From positions 803,401 through 867,400 of the forward strand of contig NZ_JACFPL010000001.1 in NCBI RefSeq assembly GCF_016102005.1: 64,000 bases of DNA, in the 5' to 3' direction. Below, in pieces: positions 44,876 to 54,161 of this stretch. Position numbers and translations under genes: made by a program. The notes beneath the pieces are model-generated. The model was not told the origin of the DNA. It did no database searches and worked only from the letters and a program-made list of their open reading frames with translations. The stretch's first letter is position 1. Each line of letters starts with the position of its first letter. This DNA comes from Bifidobacterium choladohabitans. Its GTDB lineage: Bacteria; Actinomycetota; Actinomycetes; Actinomycetales; Bifidobacteriaceae.

Positions 44876-47593
44876 TTGGCAGACGATAACAACAACGACA
44901 ACAGTCCGGACCAGGACGGCCTCAACCTGCCCGACGGGTCTCGCGAGCCGCTCAGCCCCCAGGAGATGGACAACACCGATTACGGCCTCCTCAAGGGCGA
45001 ACGGATTCAGCCCATTGATCTCCAGCAGGAGATGCGGGAATCCTACCTGTCCTATGCCCTGTCCGTGATCGTGGAGCGGGCCCTGCCCGATGTCCGCGAC
45101 GGCATGAAGCCGGTCCACCGCAGGGTCATCTACGCCATGTACGACGGCGGATACCGGCCCGATCGCGGCTACAACAAGTGCTCGCGCGTGGTGGGCGACG
45201 TCATGGGCAAGTACCACCCCCATGGCGATTCGGCCATCTATGACACCATCGTGCGTCTGGCCCAGTCCTGGTCCATGCGTTATCCGCTGGTGGACGGCCA
45301 GGGCAACTTCGGCTCACCCGGCGACGATCCGGCGGCCGCCATGAGGTACACCGAGTGCCGCATGGCCCCCCTGGCCATGGAGATGGTGCGTGACATCGAC
45401 AAGGACACAGTCGACTTCATCCCCAACTACGACGGCAAGACCCAGGAGCCCACGGTTCTGCCCTCCCGCTTCCCCAACCTGCTGGTCAACGGATCAGCCG
45501 GCATAGCCGTGGGCATGGCCACCAACATTCCTCCGCACAACCTGCGCGAGGTGGCCAAGGGCGTGCACTGGGCCCTGGAGCATCCCGAGGCATCCAAGGA
45601 GGATCTGCTCAACGCCCTGATCGCCATCATCAAGGGGCCTGACTTCCCCACCGGCGCCACCATTCTGGGCCACAAGGGCATCGAGCAGGCCTACCGGACC
45701 GGACGCGGGCTGATCACCATGCGGGCAGTGGTTAACACCGAGGAGATCCGTGGGAGGATGTGCCTGGTGGTCACCGAGCTGCCCTACCAGGTCAACCCCG
45801 ACCGGCTGGCCTCCTCCATCCGCGAGGCCGTGCGCGACGGCAAGATCCAGGGCATCGCCGATATGCGCGACGAGACCTCGGGCCGCACCGGCCAGCGTCT
45901 GGTCCTGGTGCTCAAGCGCGATGCCGTGCCCAAGGTGGTCCTCAACAACCTCTACAAGCACACCCAGCTTCAGCAGACCTTCGGGGCCAACATGCTGGCT
46001 CTGGTGGACGGGGTCCCCAGGACCCTGAGCCTGGACGCCTTCATCCGCCACTGGGTTGACCACCAGCTGGACGTGGTCGAGCGGCGCACCCGCTATCTGA
46101 AGCGTGAGGCCGAGGATCGAGACCACATCCTGCAGGGTTATCTGAAGGCTTTGGACATGATCGACCAGGTCATCGCCCTGATCCGCGCCTCCAAGGATGT
46201 GGAGACGGCCCGTACCGGTCTGATGGAGCTGCTGGACGTGGACGAGGTCCAGGCCGATGCCATCCTGGCCATGCAGCTGCGTCGTCTGGCAGCCCTGGAA
46301 CGGCAGAAGATCCTGGACGAGCACGAGGATCTCATGCGCAAGATCGCCGACTACAACGACATCCTGGCCCATCCCGAGCGCCAGCGCACCATCGTGGGCG
46401 ACGAGCTGGACGAGATCGTCGACAAGTACGGCGATGAGCGTCGTACCCGGATCGTCCCCTACTCGGGCGAGATGAACGTGGAGGATCTGATCGCCGATGA
46501 GCAGGTGGTGGTCACCGTCACCCACTCCGGCTTCGTCAAGCGGACCAAGGCCGACGAGTACCGGGCCCAGCACCGCGGCGGCAAGGGCATCCGCGGGGCC
46601 AGATTGCGCGAGGACGATGTGGTGGACCACTTCTTCCTGACCAGCACCCACAACTGGCTGCTCTTCTTCACCAACAAGGGCCGGGTGTACCGGCTCAAGG
46701 CCTATGAACTGCCTGAGGGTTCCCGCGACTCCAAGGGGCAGCATGTGGCCAATCTGCTCCAGCTGGGCCCGGGCGAGCGGATCGAACAGGTCCTTTCCCT
46801 ACACGGCTACGACGATGCCGACTATCTGGTTCTTGCCACCCGGACCGGACGGGTCAAGAAGACCCGCTTGGCTGAGTATGATTCGCCCCGCCAGGGTGGT
46901 CTGATCGCCGTGCGGCTGATGGAGCTGGGTACCGTTACCGACGAGGAGGGACAGGAGGTGCCCCAGAGCGACGAGCTGGTGGGTGCCGCCCTCTGCAATG
47001 CCGATGACGAGATCATCCTGGTTTCCCGCAAGGGCATGAGCGTGCGCTTCCCGGCCGATGACTCCACCCTGAGGCCCATGGGTCGGCAGACCGCCGGCGT
47101 CCAGGGCATGCGGTTCCGCCCCGGCGACGAATTGCTGAGCATGGACGTGATCGCTAGTGAGTCCAGCGATGACCTGCTGGTGGTCACCGACGAGGGCTTT
47201 GCCAAGCGAACCGCGTTGAGCGAGTACCGCCTGCAGGGCCGCAACGGCTACGGCGTCAAGGCCATCGCCATGGTGGAGGGCCGGGGATCCCTGGTCGGCG
47301 CCCTGGTGGTGAACGAGGACGACCAGATTATGGCCATCATGAAGTCCGGCAAGGTCATCCGTTCCGACGTGGCCGAGGTCAAGCGGACCGGTCGCAACAC
47401 CCAGGGGGTCACCCTGGCCAAGCCCGACAAGGGCGACGAGATTCTCTCCATCGCCCGTAATGCCGAACGTGACGACCAGGAAGGGGACGCCGGTCAGAGT
47501 GACCTGGCTCCCGCCGCTCCCCTGGCAGCCAAGGATCAGCCCATCGCCACCACCGGAACCGGCGACGGCCAGAGCCTGACCCAGGAGGACTGA
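44876..47593 (+). CDS. gyrA: DNA gyrase subunit A
   Basis: The protein has 905 residues. The breakage-reunion domain has the quinolone-region motif [15 protein letters not shown], with Ser and Asp at the usual sensitivity positions, and the catalytic Tyr in [10 protein letters not shown]. The C-terminal beta-pinwheel carries the GyrA box ([11 protein letters not shown]) and six repeats. It starts at TTG 44876, with AAGGA upstream. The last 45 residues are a variable acidic tail. It is cotranscribed with gyrB. Confidence 0.97.
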   Translation: MADDNNNDNSPDQDGLNLPDGSREPLSPQEMDNTDYGLLKGERIQPIDLQQEMRESYLSYALSVIVERALPDVRDGMKPVHRRVIYAMYDGGYRPDRGYNKCSRVVGDVMGKYHPHGDSAIYDTIVRLAQSWSMRYPLVDGQGNFGSPGDDPAAAMRYTECRMAPLAMEMVRDIDKDTVDFIPNYDGKTQEPTVLPSRFPNLLVNGSAGIAVGMATNIPPHNLREVAKGVHWALEHPEASKEDLLNALIAIIKGPDFPTGATILGHKGIEQAYRTGRGLITMRAVVNTEEIRGRMCLVVTELPYQVNPDRLASSIREAVRDGKIQGIADMRDETSGRTGQRLVLVLKRDAVPKVVLNNLYKHTQLQQTFGANMLALVDGVPRTLSLDAFIRHWVDHQLDVVERRTRYLKREAEDRDHILQGYLKALDMIDQVIALIRASKDVETARTGLMELLDVDEVQADAILAMQLRRLAALERQKILDEHEDLMRKIADYNDILAHPERQRTIVGDELDEIVDKYGDERRTRIVPYSGEMNVEDLIADEQVVVTVTHSGFVKRTKADEYRAQHRGGKGIRGARLREDDVVDHFFLTSTHNWLLFFTNKGRVYRLKAYELPEGSRDSKGQHVANLLQLGPGERIEQVLSLHGYDDADYLVLATRTGRVKKTRLAEYDSPRQGGLIAVRLMELGTVTDEEGQEVPQSDELVGAALCNADDEIILVSRKGMSVRFPADDSTLRPMGRQTAGVQGMRFRPGDELLSMDVIASESSDDLLVVTDEGFAKRTALSEYRLQGRNGYGVKAIAMVEGRGSLVGALVVNEDDQIMAIMKSGKVIRSDVAEVKRTGRNTQGVTLAKPDKGDEILSIARNAERDDQEGDAGQSDLAPAAPLAAKDQPIATTGTGDGQSLTQED

Positions 47594-47601
47594 GTTGGTC
47601 C

Positions 47602-47627
47602 GCTACCAGTCTGACAAGACTGGTAGC
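47602..47627. other. 10-bp hairpin between gyrA and the DUF3566 gene
   Basis: GCTACCAGTC pairs perfectly with GACTGGTAGC around a 6-nt loop, 8 nt after the gyrA stop. No T-run follows, so it is either a Rho-dependent or weak terminator or an mRNA-stabilising stem between cotranscribed genes. Confidence 0.55.
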
Positions 47628-47697
47628 CTCATAAGAAGTCATGCAGGCCCAGCGGCGGTATGCGCGGGCCATTGAACGCAAGGATCAAGGAGTGCCG

Positions 47698-48324
47698 ATG
47701 AGCCAGGATGATCAGGAGCAGGTCAAGGCCGGCAAGCAGGGTGCTGGTAAGTCCCAAAAGGGGAAGACCAAGGCTGATGAATCCGCACAAGGCGAGTCCC
47801 GTCGGTCATCATCGGCCACTCCCCCGGCTCCCGCAGCCGGCAGGACGGCATCGGGACGTTCAGCAAGAACCACAGCCTCGGCTGCCGGTCCGGTCAAGGT
47901 ATCCTCATCCCGTCCTGTCCGGCCTGTGGCTTCGGCTTCGGCGGCGCGTCCTCACGTGCCTCGGGCCCGGCGCATGCAGCTGTCCCTGACCCGGCTGGAG
48001 CCCTGGTCGGTGGCCAAGGTCACCTTCCTGCTGGCTATCGCCGGGGGCATCATACAAGTGGTGGCCGCTGCCCTGCTCTGGTTCCTGCTCAACGCCATGG
48101 GGCTCTTCGATAACCTGACCCAGGTCATTTCCAAGACAGGTCTGGACGCGGGTGGTTTCGATCTGGGCCAGGTGCTGAGTCTGGGGACGGTCCTGAGTTC
48201 GGTGACCATCTTCTCCATTTTCGAGATTGTCATAGTAGTGGTTCTGGTCACCATTTTCGCCTTCCTGTACAACCTGGTCAGCTCCCTGGTGGGCGGCATC
48301 CACGTGACCTTGGGCGACGACTGA
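47698..48324 (+). CDS. DUF3566 transmembrane protein
   Basis: The protein has 208 residues. A Lys/Ser/Ala-rich, disordered N-terminal half is followed by the DUF3566 domain. The domain starts near RARRMQLSLTRLEPWSVAKVTFLLAIAGGI and has two TM helices (about 110-140 and 170-198). It is encoded right after gyrA in most actinobacteria (Rv0007 in M. tuberculosis); the function is unknown and a link to cell-envelope or division processes is only suggested. AAGGAG precedes ATG 47698. Confidence 0.88.
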   Translation: MSQDDQEQVKAGKQGAGKSQKGKTKADESAQGESRRSSSATPPAPAAGRTASGRSARTTASAAGPVKVSSSRPVRPVASASAARPHVPRARRMQLSLTRLEPWSVAKVTFLLAIAGGIIQVVAAALLWFLLNAMGLFDNLTQVISKTGLDAGGFDLGQVLSLGTVLSSVTIFSIFEIVIVVVLVTIFAFLYNLVSSLVGGIHVTLGDD

Positions 48325-48370
48325 ACACCTGCTCGGAGCAGTCAATCGGCCGATAGACCCGGGAGCGTTT

Positions 48371-48376
48371 TAGACT
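48371..48376 (+). promoter_or_regulatory. -10 element for leaderless VanZ/RDD mRNA
   Basis: TAGACT ends 6 nt before ATG 48383. No Shine-Dalgarno is present in the spacer GGAATT. The -35 is weak. Confidence 0.45.
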
Positions 48377-48382
48377 GGAATT

Positions 48383-49498
48383 ATGCTCTCGACGTACTTG
48401 GACTATTTCAGCGGCTCCTTCGGCATATCTCTGGTCTTTTGGCCCCTTGCCTCGCTGATTCTGACCCTGCCCATCCTTGCCCTGATTTACAACCGCTACC
48501 ACCGGCTGCGGCTGACCGCAGCCATGGCGGCCTACCTGACCGTCTTATACCTGCTGGCCTTGGTCTTCTTCACCCTCTGGCCCATGCCCGACGATCGTGC
48601 CGCCTTCTGTGCCACCCATCATCTGACTCCCCAGCTCAACCCCCTGCAGTTCCTAACCGACCTGAGCACAGGCGGACGGATGGCCATGCTGCAGATCCTG
48701 CTCAATGTGGCCTTCTTCCTGCCCCTGGGCTTTATTATGGGGCGGGTCTTCCGCTGGCGCTTCATCCTGGCCCTGCCGGTCGCCATCCTGGTCTCCCTCT
48801 TCATTGAGACGGCCCAGCTGACCGGGGTCTTCGGCATCGTGGGCTGCGCCTATCGCCTCTTCGACGTAGACGACCTGATCTGGAATACCTCAGGCGCCAT
48901 AATCGGCTACCTGGTGGCCATGGCGGCCAACAAACTCGTTCCCACCCGTCAGGCTGACGCTGCCCAGCTGGTCACCAACCCCGGGTTCATACACCGTGCC
49001 GTCTCCCTGGCTCTGGATCTGCTCCTGGCCACCATTCTGTCCATGTCTCTGGGGATGGGCGTGACCTATGCGGTCCATCGCTTGGGCACCTATCAGCTGG
49101 ATGGCCACTACCGCTTTGGCGGGCTGCTGATCGCCACATCCGCTCTGGATGTGTTCGGGACCGTGGTGGATCTGGCCATGCTGCTGATCTTCGAACTGCT
49201 TATCCCCCTGCCCCGCCGTGGACGGACGCTGGGCGCCACCTTCACCCACATGACCGTCGAGACCAAGCAGCGGCATGGCTGGTCCCGCTTCCTCTTCTAC
49301 CTGCTGAGGACTGCAGTCATCCTGGCAGTCTTCGGCCCCTGGACCGGCAACGTTCAGATTGCAACGCGCATCCTGGCCCTGCTCCTGCTGGTCTTCTATC
49401 TGATCAAGCGGCAGATGCCCTACGACCTCCTGCCCGGGACAGCCTACCGGGAGGAGGACACAGGTGCGGAGGAATCCCCCGACGACCGGCGGGGGTGA
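48383..49498 (+). CDS. VanZ-like and RDD domain fused membrane protein
   Basis: The protein has 371 residues. The N-terminal VanZ-like part (about 1-195) has five or six TM helices and the motifs LTPQLNPLQFL, LNVAFFLPLGFIMGR and FIETAQLTG. The C-terminal half has RDD-like sequence (FIHRAVSLALDLLLATIL, then RRGRTLGATFTHMTV) and four further TM helices. VanZ relatives are linked to glycopeptide tolerance, and RDD proteins to ion or solute transport; neither activity is proven here. The 3' end overlaps the convergent EamA gene by 55 nt. Confidence 0.85.
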   Translation: MLSTYLDYFSGSFGISLVFWPLASLILTLPILALIYNRYHRLRLTAAMAAYLTVLYLLALVFFTLWPMPDDRAAFCATHHLTPQLNPLQFLTDLSTGGRMAMLQILLNVAFFLPLGFIMGRVFRWRFILALPVAILVSLFIETAQLTGVFGIVGCAYRLFDVDDLIWNTSGAIIGYLVAMAANKLVPTRQADAAQLVTNPGFIHRAVSLALDLLLATILSMSLGMGVTYAVHRLGTYQLDGHYRFGGLLIATSALDVFGTVVDLAMLLIFELLIPLPRRGRTLGATFTHMTVETKQRHGWSRFLFYLLRTAVILAVFGPWTGNVQIATRILALLLLVFYLIKRQMPYDLLPGTAYREEDTGAEESPDDRRG

Positions 49499-50397
49499 AG
49501 CCTGACCTCGGACAGGATGATGGCGGCGAAGATGATGGCGAAGCCCAGCAGATGGGTGGCCGTCAGCTCCTCGTGCAGGACCAGGACCGAGACCATCATG
49601 CCGAACAGGCTCTCTGAGCACAGGATCAGCGAACCCTGGGCGGCGGGGACCCTGGAGAAGGCGATGTTCTGGAAGTTCTGGGCCATCAGGGTCGAGATCA
49701 GCGTCAGATAAATCATGGAGCCCAGGGTTGAGGGCGTGAAGTCGGCCGCAGTGGGGAAGGAATCGAAGATCAGCGCACAGACCAGGAAGAGGATGCCGCC
49801 GAAGAGCAGCTCCAGGTAGGTAAGCGTGGGCGCATCGAACTTCTTGGTCAGGAAGCCGGTGATGACCAGGTTGACCCCGTAGAGTAGGGCACCGGCCAGG
49901 GTCAGCAGGTCGCCAGTGCTCAAAGACAGCCCCTGTCCCCCGCCTTGGGCCGGCAGCGAGATCAGAGCCACGCCCAGGATGCAGATGGCGGCAGCGACGA
50001 AGTGGCGCAGGGCCGGCCGTCGACGGGCCATGATCCAGACCAGGAAGGGTACAAAGATGCAGTAGGTGGCCGTCAGGAAGGAGTTGCGGCCCGGAGCAAT
50101 GGTGGTCAGTCCCATCATCTGCAGGCTGAAGGCCGCCCAGTAGCTGACCCCAAGAATCAGTCCCGGCACCAGGGTGTGTATGGCCCCGGTCCTGCGCAGC
50201 CGAGGCAACAGAAAAGGCGTCATGATGACGATGGCGCACAGGATTCGAATGCCCATCAGCCAGCGCACGGTCAGGGTCTCCATGGCAACCTTTTCGAAGG
50301 TGTATCCGGCTCCCCAGGCGGCCGCGGCCATCAGCAGCATCAGGCGGGCCAGCCAGGTGGAGGGTTTCCAGGACGAAGAGGGTGCGGAGGTAGACAT
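49444..50397 (-). CDS. EamA/DMT-family metabolite transporter
   Basis: The protein has 317 residues with ten predicted TM helices, formed by two EamA repeats (first about 20-150, starting LMLLMAAAAWGAGYTFEKV; second about 165-300). Family members export amino acids or other metabolites; the substrate is unknown. The start is ATG 50397, with TAGAGT 6 nt upstream and no ribosome-binding site. It runs convergent to, and overlaps, the VanZ/RDD gene. Confidence 0.88.
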   Translation of the reverse strand: MSTSAPSSSWKPSTWLARLMLLMAAAAWGAGYTFEKVAMETLTVRWLMGIRILCAIVIMTPFLLPRLRRTGAIHTLVPGLILGVSYWAAFSLQMMGLTTIAPGRNSFLTATYCIFVPFLVWIMARRRPALRHFVAAAICILGVALISLPAQGGGQGLSLSTGDLLTLAGALLYGVNLVITGFLTKKFDAPTLTYLELLFGGILFLVCALIFDSFPTAADFTPSTLGSMIYLTLISTLMAQNFQNIAFSRVPAAQGSLILCSESLFGMMVSVLVLHEELTATHLLGFAIIFAAIILSEVRLHPRRSSGDSSAPVSSSR

Positions 50398-50403
50398 GTT
50401 TCG

Positions 50404-50409
50404 ACTCTA
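50404..50409 (-). promoter_or_regulatory. -10 element for leaderless EamA mRNA
   Basis: On the minus strand TAGAGT is followed by CGAAAC and then ATG 50397. The spacing is 6 nt and there is no Shine-Dalgarno. Confidence 0.5.
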
Positions 50410-50608
50410 ACCGTTCCCGTCCACAAGTGAGAATTGATTCGCAAGACATGTATACATCCGACTATCGAGTCCTATGCCGACTTGTTCCACCAAGGCGTCC
50501 TATACTGCGAATGTGGCGTCTGGACTGAGCAGTTCCAGTGTCAAGTCTGTGCACATAGGCGTGCAGACCGATTGATTGCAAAAGGAAAGAGAGAGAGTAG
50601 TTCAAACT

Positions 50609-51967
50609 ATGTTTGCTTTTCTCAAACCAGCCCCTCCTGCCAAGGTGAAGGTTCCCGAAAAGAAGATTCCTGCGACTTATCGTTCCTATCGCATACGGGT
50701 ATTCTTCAGCATCTACCTAGGATATGCAGGGTACTACATCATCCGCTCCAACTTCTCTGTGGCCTCCCCCTACCTTAAGCGCAACTATGGCTTCACGACG
50801 GCGGACATCGGACTGATTACGCTCTGCCTGGCCGTCTCCTACGGCATCAGCAAGTTCGTCATGGGCATGCTATCCGACAAATCCAACCCTCGTTACTACA
50901 TCGCCACCGGACTGGTCCTGTCTGCCCTGCTCAACCTGATCTTCGGGGCCACGGCTAGCAAGGGGGTCATGATGGTGCTCATGGTCCTGCTGGGTATTTT
51001 CCAGGGCATGGGGGCGCCTGCTGCCCACAAGTCGCTGTCCAACTGGTGGGCTGAGAAAGAGCGCGGCTCCTTCGTGTCTATGTGGAACACCTCCCACAAT
51101 CTGGGCTCGGGCACTGTGGCGCCTATTGTGGGCGTAGCCCTGGCCGCCTTCGGGCCTCACATGTGGAAGAGCATCTTCTTCGTCCCCTCGATCATCTCGC
51201 TGATTATGGCCCTGCTGGTTGTGCTGCTGGGAGCCGATACCCCCGAGTCGGTAGGCCTGCCGCCCATCCAGGAGTACAAGGCCGAGGAATATGAGGACGA
51301 GAATATTGATGCCGCCAAGCTTCAGACCCATTCCGACCTGTCCATTGTGCAGATTTTCCTACGGTATGTGGCCTCCAACCCCTACATTTGGGTCCTGGCC
51401 TTGTCCAATGCCTTCGTTTACATTCTGCGCTATGGCGTGCTCAACTGGATTCCCATCTACCTGAACGAAGCCAAAGGGTTCTCCCTTGCTCAGGCGCGCT
51501 CCAGCTTCGCGCTCTTCGAGTATGCGGCCATCCCGGGGACCATCCTGATCGGCTGGATGAGCGACCACTTTTTCCACGGCAAGCGCGCCGGCATGGCCGC
51601 AGGTCTGATGGCCCTGTTGGGGGTCGTCTTCCTGGGCTACTGGGCTTCCAGTGACCTTTGGGCCATTGACCTGGAGATAGCCCTGATGGGCATCTTCGTC
51701 TACGGACCGCAGATGCTGATCGCCGCTCTGACCATCGATCTGGCGCCGCGTTTTGCCATTGGCAGTACTACCGGGTTTGTAGGCCTGTTCGGCTACATAT
51801 TCGGCGAAGCCACTGCCTCCTACGGGATCGGTGCGCTCGTGGGCAAATCGGGTTGGAACGTGGGCTTTGGCATTATTGCCGTATCTGCCCTGCTGGGAAT
51901 CATCTGCTTCCTGATTCTGACCCGGGCCGAGCGCTACAAGACCGCACGGGTGGTTGAGACTCACTGA
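50609..51967 (+). CDS. Organophosphate:phosphate antiporter family MFS transporter (GlpT/UhpT-like)
   Basis: The protein has 452 residues with twelve TM helices. The family signatures are FFSIYLGYAGYYIIRSNFSV in TM1, a FMGMLSDKSNPR-type loop, and FQGMGAPAAHKSLSNWW. A 25-residue charged loop (EYKAEEYEDENID) lies between the two halves. Members exchange sugar or glycerol phosphates for inorganic phosphate; some act as sensors (UhpC). Which substrate is used cannot be told. Position 50609 was chosen as start; an in-frame TTG at 50576 is possible. The adjacent two-component genes may regulate it. Confidence 0.85.
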   Translation: MFAFLKPAPPAKVKVPEKKIPATYRSYRIRVFFSIYLGYAGYYIIRSNFSVASPYLKRNYGFTTADIGLITLCLAVSYGISKFVMGMLSDKSNPRYYIATGLVLSALLNLIFGATASKGVMMVLMVLLGIFQGMGAPAAHKSLSNWWAEKERGSFVSMWNTSHNLGSGTVAPIVGVALAAFGPHMWKSIFFVPSIISLIMALLVVLLGADTPESVGLPPIQEYKAEEYEDENIDAAKLQTHSDLSIVQIFLRYVASNPYIWVLALSNAFVYILRYGVLNWIPIYLNEAKGFSLAQARSSFALFEYAAIPGTILIGWMSDHFFHGKRAGMAAGLMALLGVVFLGYWASSDLWAIDLEIALMGIFVYGPQMLIAALTIDLAPRFAIGSTTGFVGLFGYIFGEATASYGIGALVGKSGWNVGFGIIAVSALLGIICFLILTRAERYKTARVVETH

Positions 51968-52086
51968 GTCCGAGTTCGGCTTCGGGAAAGCGGAGTCTGC
52001 CATGCGGACATCTCCGATATCATGGAAGAACGGTGATAACGACGGCCATGGGTCTTCGGCCGCCGGGGTAAGGAGTGTGCGCCAGG

Positions 52087-52797
52087 ATGATCAGAATCGC
52101 AGTGGTGGATGATGATTCCATCAGCTGCCGGACCATGGTCAATTACCTGAGCCGCTACCGCAAGGAACGCCAGGAAGAGCTGTCGGTCAGCGTCTTCACC
52201 GATGGCAAGGCCTTTGCGGACGGCTATCGACCCGTGTATGACATCCTTCTTCTGGACATTCAGATGACCCCCATGGACGGGATTGAGGTGGCCCGCAGAG
52301 TGCGCGCCCATGATGAGTCGGTGGTCATCGTCTTCATCACCTCCGCCCCCCAGTACGCCATCAACGGCTATGAGGTGGGCGCACTCTCCTACCTGCTCAA
52401 GCCCCTGCCCTGGTTCGCCTTCTCCCAGGAGCTGGACCGGTCCATCGCCCAGGTGCGCGGCCGCGTGGACCTGTCCATCCTGATTACCGAGGGCGCACGA
52501 TCCACCCGGATTCCCCTCAAGGACATCGTCTTCATCGAATCCGTCCGCCACAGCAGCGTCATCCATACCTTGGGCTCCTCGCTGACCACGAACAGCACCT
52601 TGAAGAGTCTGGAGGGCCAGCTGGACCAGCGGGGATTCTTCCGATCCAACTCCTGCTACCTGGTCAATCTGGCCCATGTGACGGGCATGGAGGACCAGGA
52701 CTGCATTATGTCCACCGGTCAGCGGCTGCGGGTCAGCCGACCCCGCAAGAAATCCTTTATGACGGCTCTAACCGCCTACGTGGCAGGTCGGCCATGA
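52087..52797 (+). CDS. LytTR-family response regulator (AgrA/ComE-like)
   Basis: The protein has 236 residues. The receiver domain is at about 1-120, with phospho-acceptor Asp in YDILLLDIQMTPMDG and acidic pocket VVDDD. A LytTR DNA-binding domain follows at about 130-236 (LKDIVFIESVRHSSVIHT, then RSNSCYLVNLAHVTGME). AGGAG lies 11 nt before ATG 52087; a GTG at 52075 overlaps that ribosome-binding site and is less likely. It is coupled to the kinase gene by a 4-nt ATGA overlap. No AgrD- or AgrB-like gene is near. Confidence 0.92.
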   Translation: MIRIAVVDDDSISCRTMVNYLSRYRKERQEELSVSVFTDGKAFADGYRPVYDILLLDIQMTPMDGIEVARRVRAHDESVVIVFITSAPQYAINGYEVGALSYLLKPLPWFAFSQELDRSIAQVRGRVDLSILITEGARSTRIPLKDIVFIESVRHSSVIHTLGSSLTTNSTLKSLEGQLDQRGFFRSNSCYLVNLAHVTGMEDQDCIMSTGQRLRVSRPRKKSFMTALTAYVAGRP

Positions 52798-54161
52798 CCA
52801 CCACCCACATCCTCAACGCCCTGCCCGACATACCCCGGCTCTATACGGCCATCAGCGAATGGCTGGGTTGCCTGGTCTATCTGTTGGCCATCGGGCCGAG
52901 AATCTCCCGCCTTCGGATGGCGGCGGTCCTTCTGCCTGGTCTGGCCGTGCTGGTTGTCGTTCAATACTGGGCCGGCACCCTCCCTATCGCCTTCTGGATC
53001 ATCAGCATGTGCCTGGCCGTGGCCTGCATGTATGCCATCATCATGCTGGCTTCAGGGGTGGGCGCGTTGGATGGGGCTTATCTGCTGGCCCGTGCCTTCG
53101 TCCTGGCTGAACTGGTTGCCTCCCTGCACTGGCAGCTGGACTCTTTCATGCGGCCTGCCAGCCACAGCCTGTACGACCCGGCCTCCCTGATCCTGTTGGT
53201 GCTGATCTATGGTGGCGTAGGGCTGCTGGCCTGGGTGGCGGAGCGGCGCAACTTCGCCGATGCACAGCCATCGGTGCCTGGACGCAGCGTCTTCATGGCC
53301 GCGGTCATTGCGGTGGTCACCTTCGCCATGTCCAATCTGAGCTTCGTCTCCACCAACACCCCCTTCTCGGGTCGGGTCGGCCTGGAGATTTTCTACATCC
53401 GCACCCTTGTGGACCTGTGTGGGTTCGCCATGCTCTACGCCCAGCAGGAGCAGCTGCGGGAGAGCCATGCCAGCGCCGAGCTGGCCTCAATCAACGCCCG
53501 GGCCTACAGCCAGCATCGGGAGTATATGCGCTCCAAGGAGAATCTGGAGGCCATGGGCAGGCTTGCCCACGACCTCAAGCATCAGATTGCCGCCCTGCGT
53601 TCGCAGATGGACCCTGAGCGCAAGTCCCAGGACTTCGAGGAGCTGGAGGCTGCGGTCGGACGGTACGGGTCGCAGCAGCATACCGGCAACCCCATCCTTG
53701 ATGTGGTCATGTCGACCAAGGAGCGCATCTGCTCGGAAGAGGGGATCACCCTGACCATGGTGGCCGACGGCTCGCTCTTGGAGGGGATGTCGCCCATGGA
53801 TGTCTCCACCCTCTTCGGCAACGCCTTGGACAATGCCATCGAGGCTTTGAGGAAGGTCAAGGAGCCCGACCGCCGCCTAATCAAAGTGGCTCTGTACGCC
53901 CGGGGACAATTCGTGGTGATTCGCATCGAAAACTATTTCGCCTCACCTCTGAATTGGAAAGGCAACGGCGAATTGGCGACCACCAAGACCAGGACAGACG
54001 GTGGCCTGCATGGATACGGGGTCAAGTCCATCCGGCACATAGCCCATCGTTACCAGGGCGAGATAACCCTGCGCACAGAGCATCACTGGTTCAGCCTCTG
54101 TGTGCTCCTGCCGAGGGAGGGCGATCAGTTGAAGCCCATGGCGGCATCGGCGACCTTATAG
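52794..54161 (+). CDS. GHKL-type sensor histidine kinase (AgrC-like)
   Basis: The protein has 455 residues. The N-terminal half contains six to seven TM helices (about 15-220) with little extracellular loop sequence, as in peptide-sensing HPK10 kinases. The phospho-acceptor His is in GRLAHDLKHQIAALR, and the ATPase domain has the N-box GNALDNAIEAL and a glycine box (HGYGVKSI). It should phosphorylate the LytTR regulator upstream. The signal is unknown. Its last 37 nt overlap the convergent glycosyltransferase gene. Confidence 0.92.
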   Translation: MTTTHILNALPDIPRLYTAISEWLGCLVYLLAIGPRISRLRMAAVLLPGLAVLVVVQYWAGTLPIAFWIISMCLAVACMYAIIMLASGVGALDGAYLLARAFVLAELVASLHWQLDSFMRPASHSLYDPASLILLVLIYGGVGLLAWVAERRNFADAQPSVPGRSVFMAAVIAVVTFAMSNLSFVSTNTPFSGRVGLEIFYIRTLVDLCGFAMLYAQQEQLRESHASAELASINARAYSQHREYMRSKENLEAMGRLAHDLKHQIAALRSQMDPERKSQDFEELEAAVGRYGSQQHTGNPILDVVMSTKERICSEEGITLTMVADGSLLEGMSPMDVSTLFGNALDNAIEALRKVKEPDRRLIKVALYARGQFVVIRIENYFASPLNWKGNGELATTKTRTDGGLHGYGVKSIRHIAHRYQGEITLRTEHHWFSLCVLLPREGDQLKPMAASATL

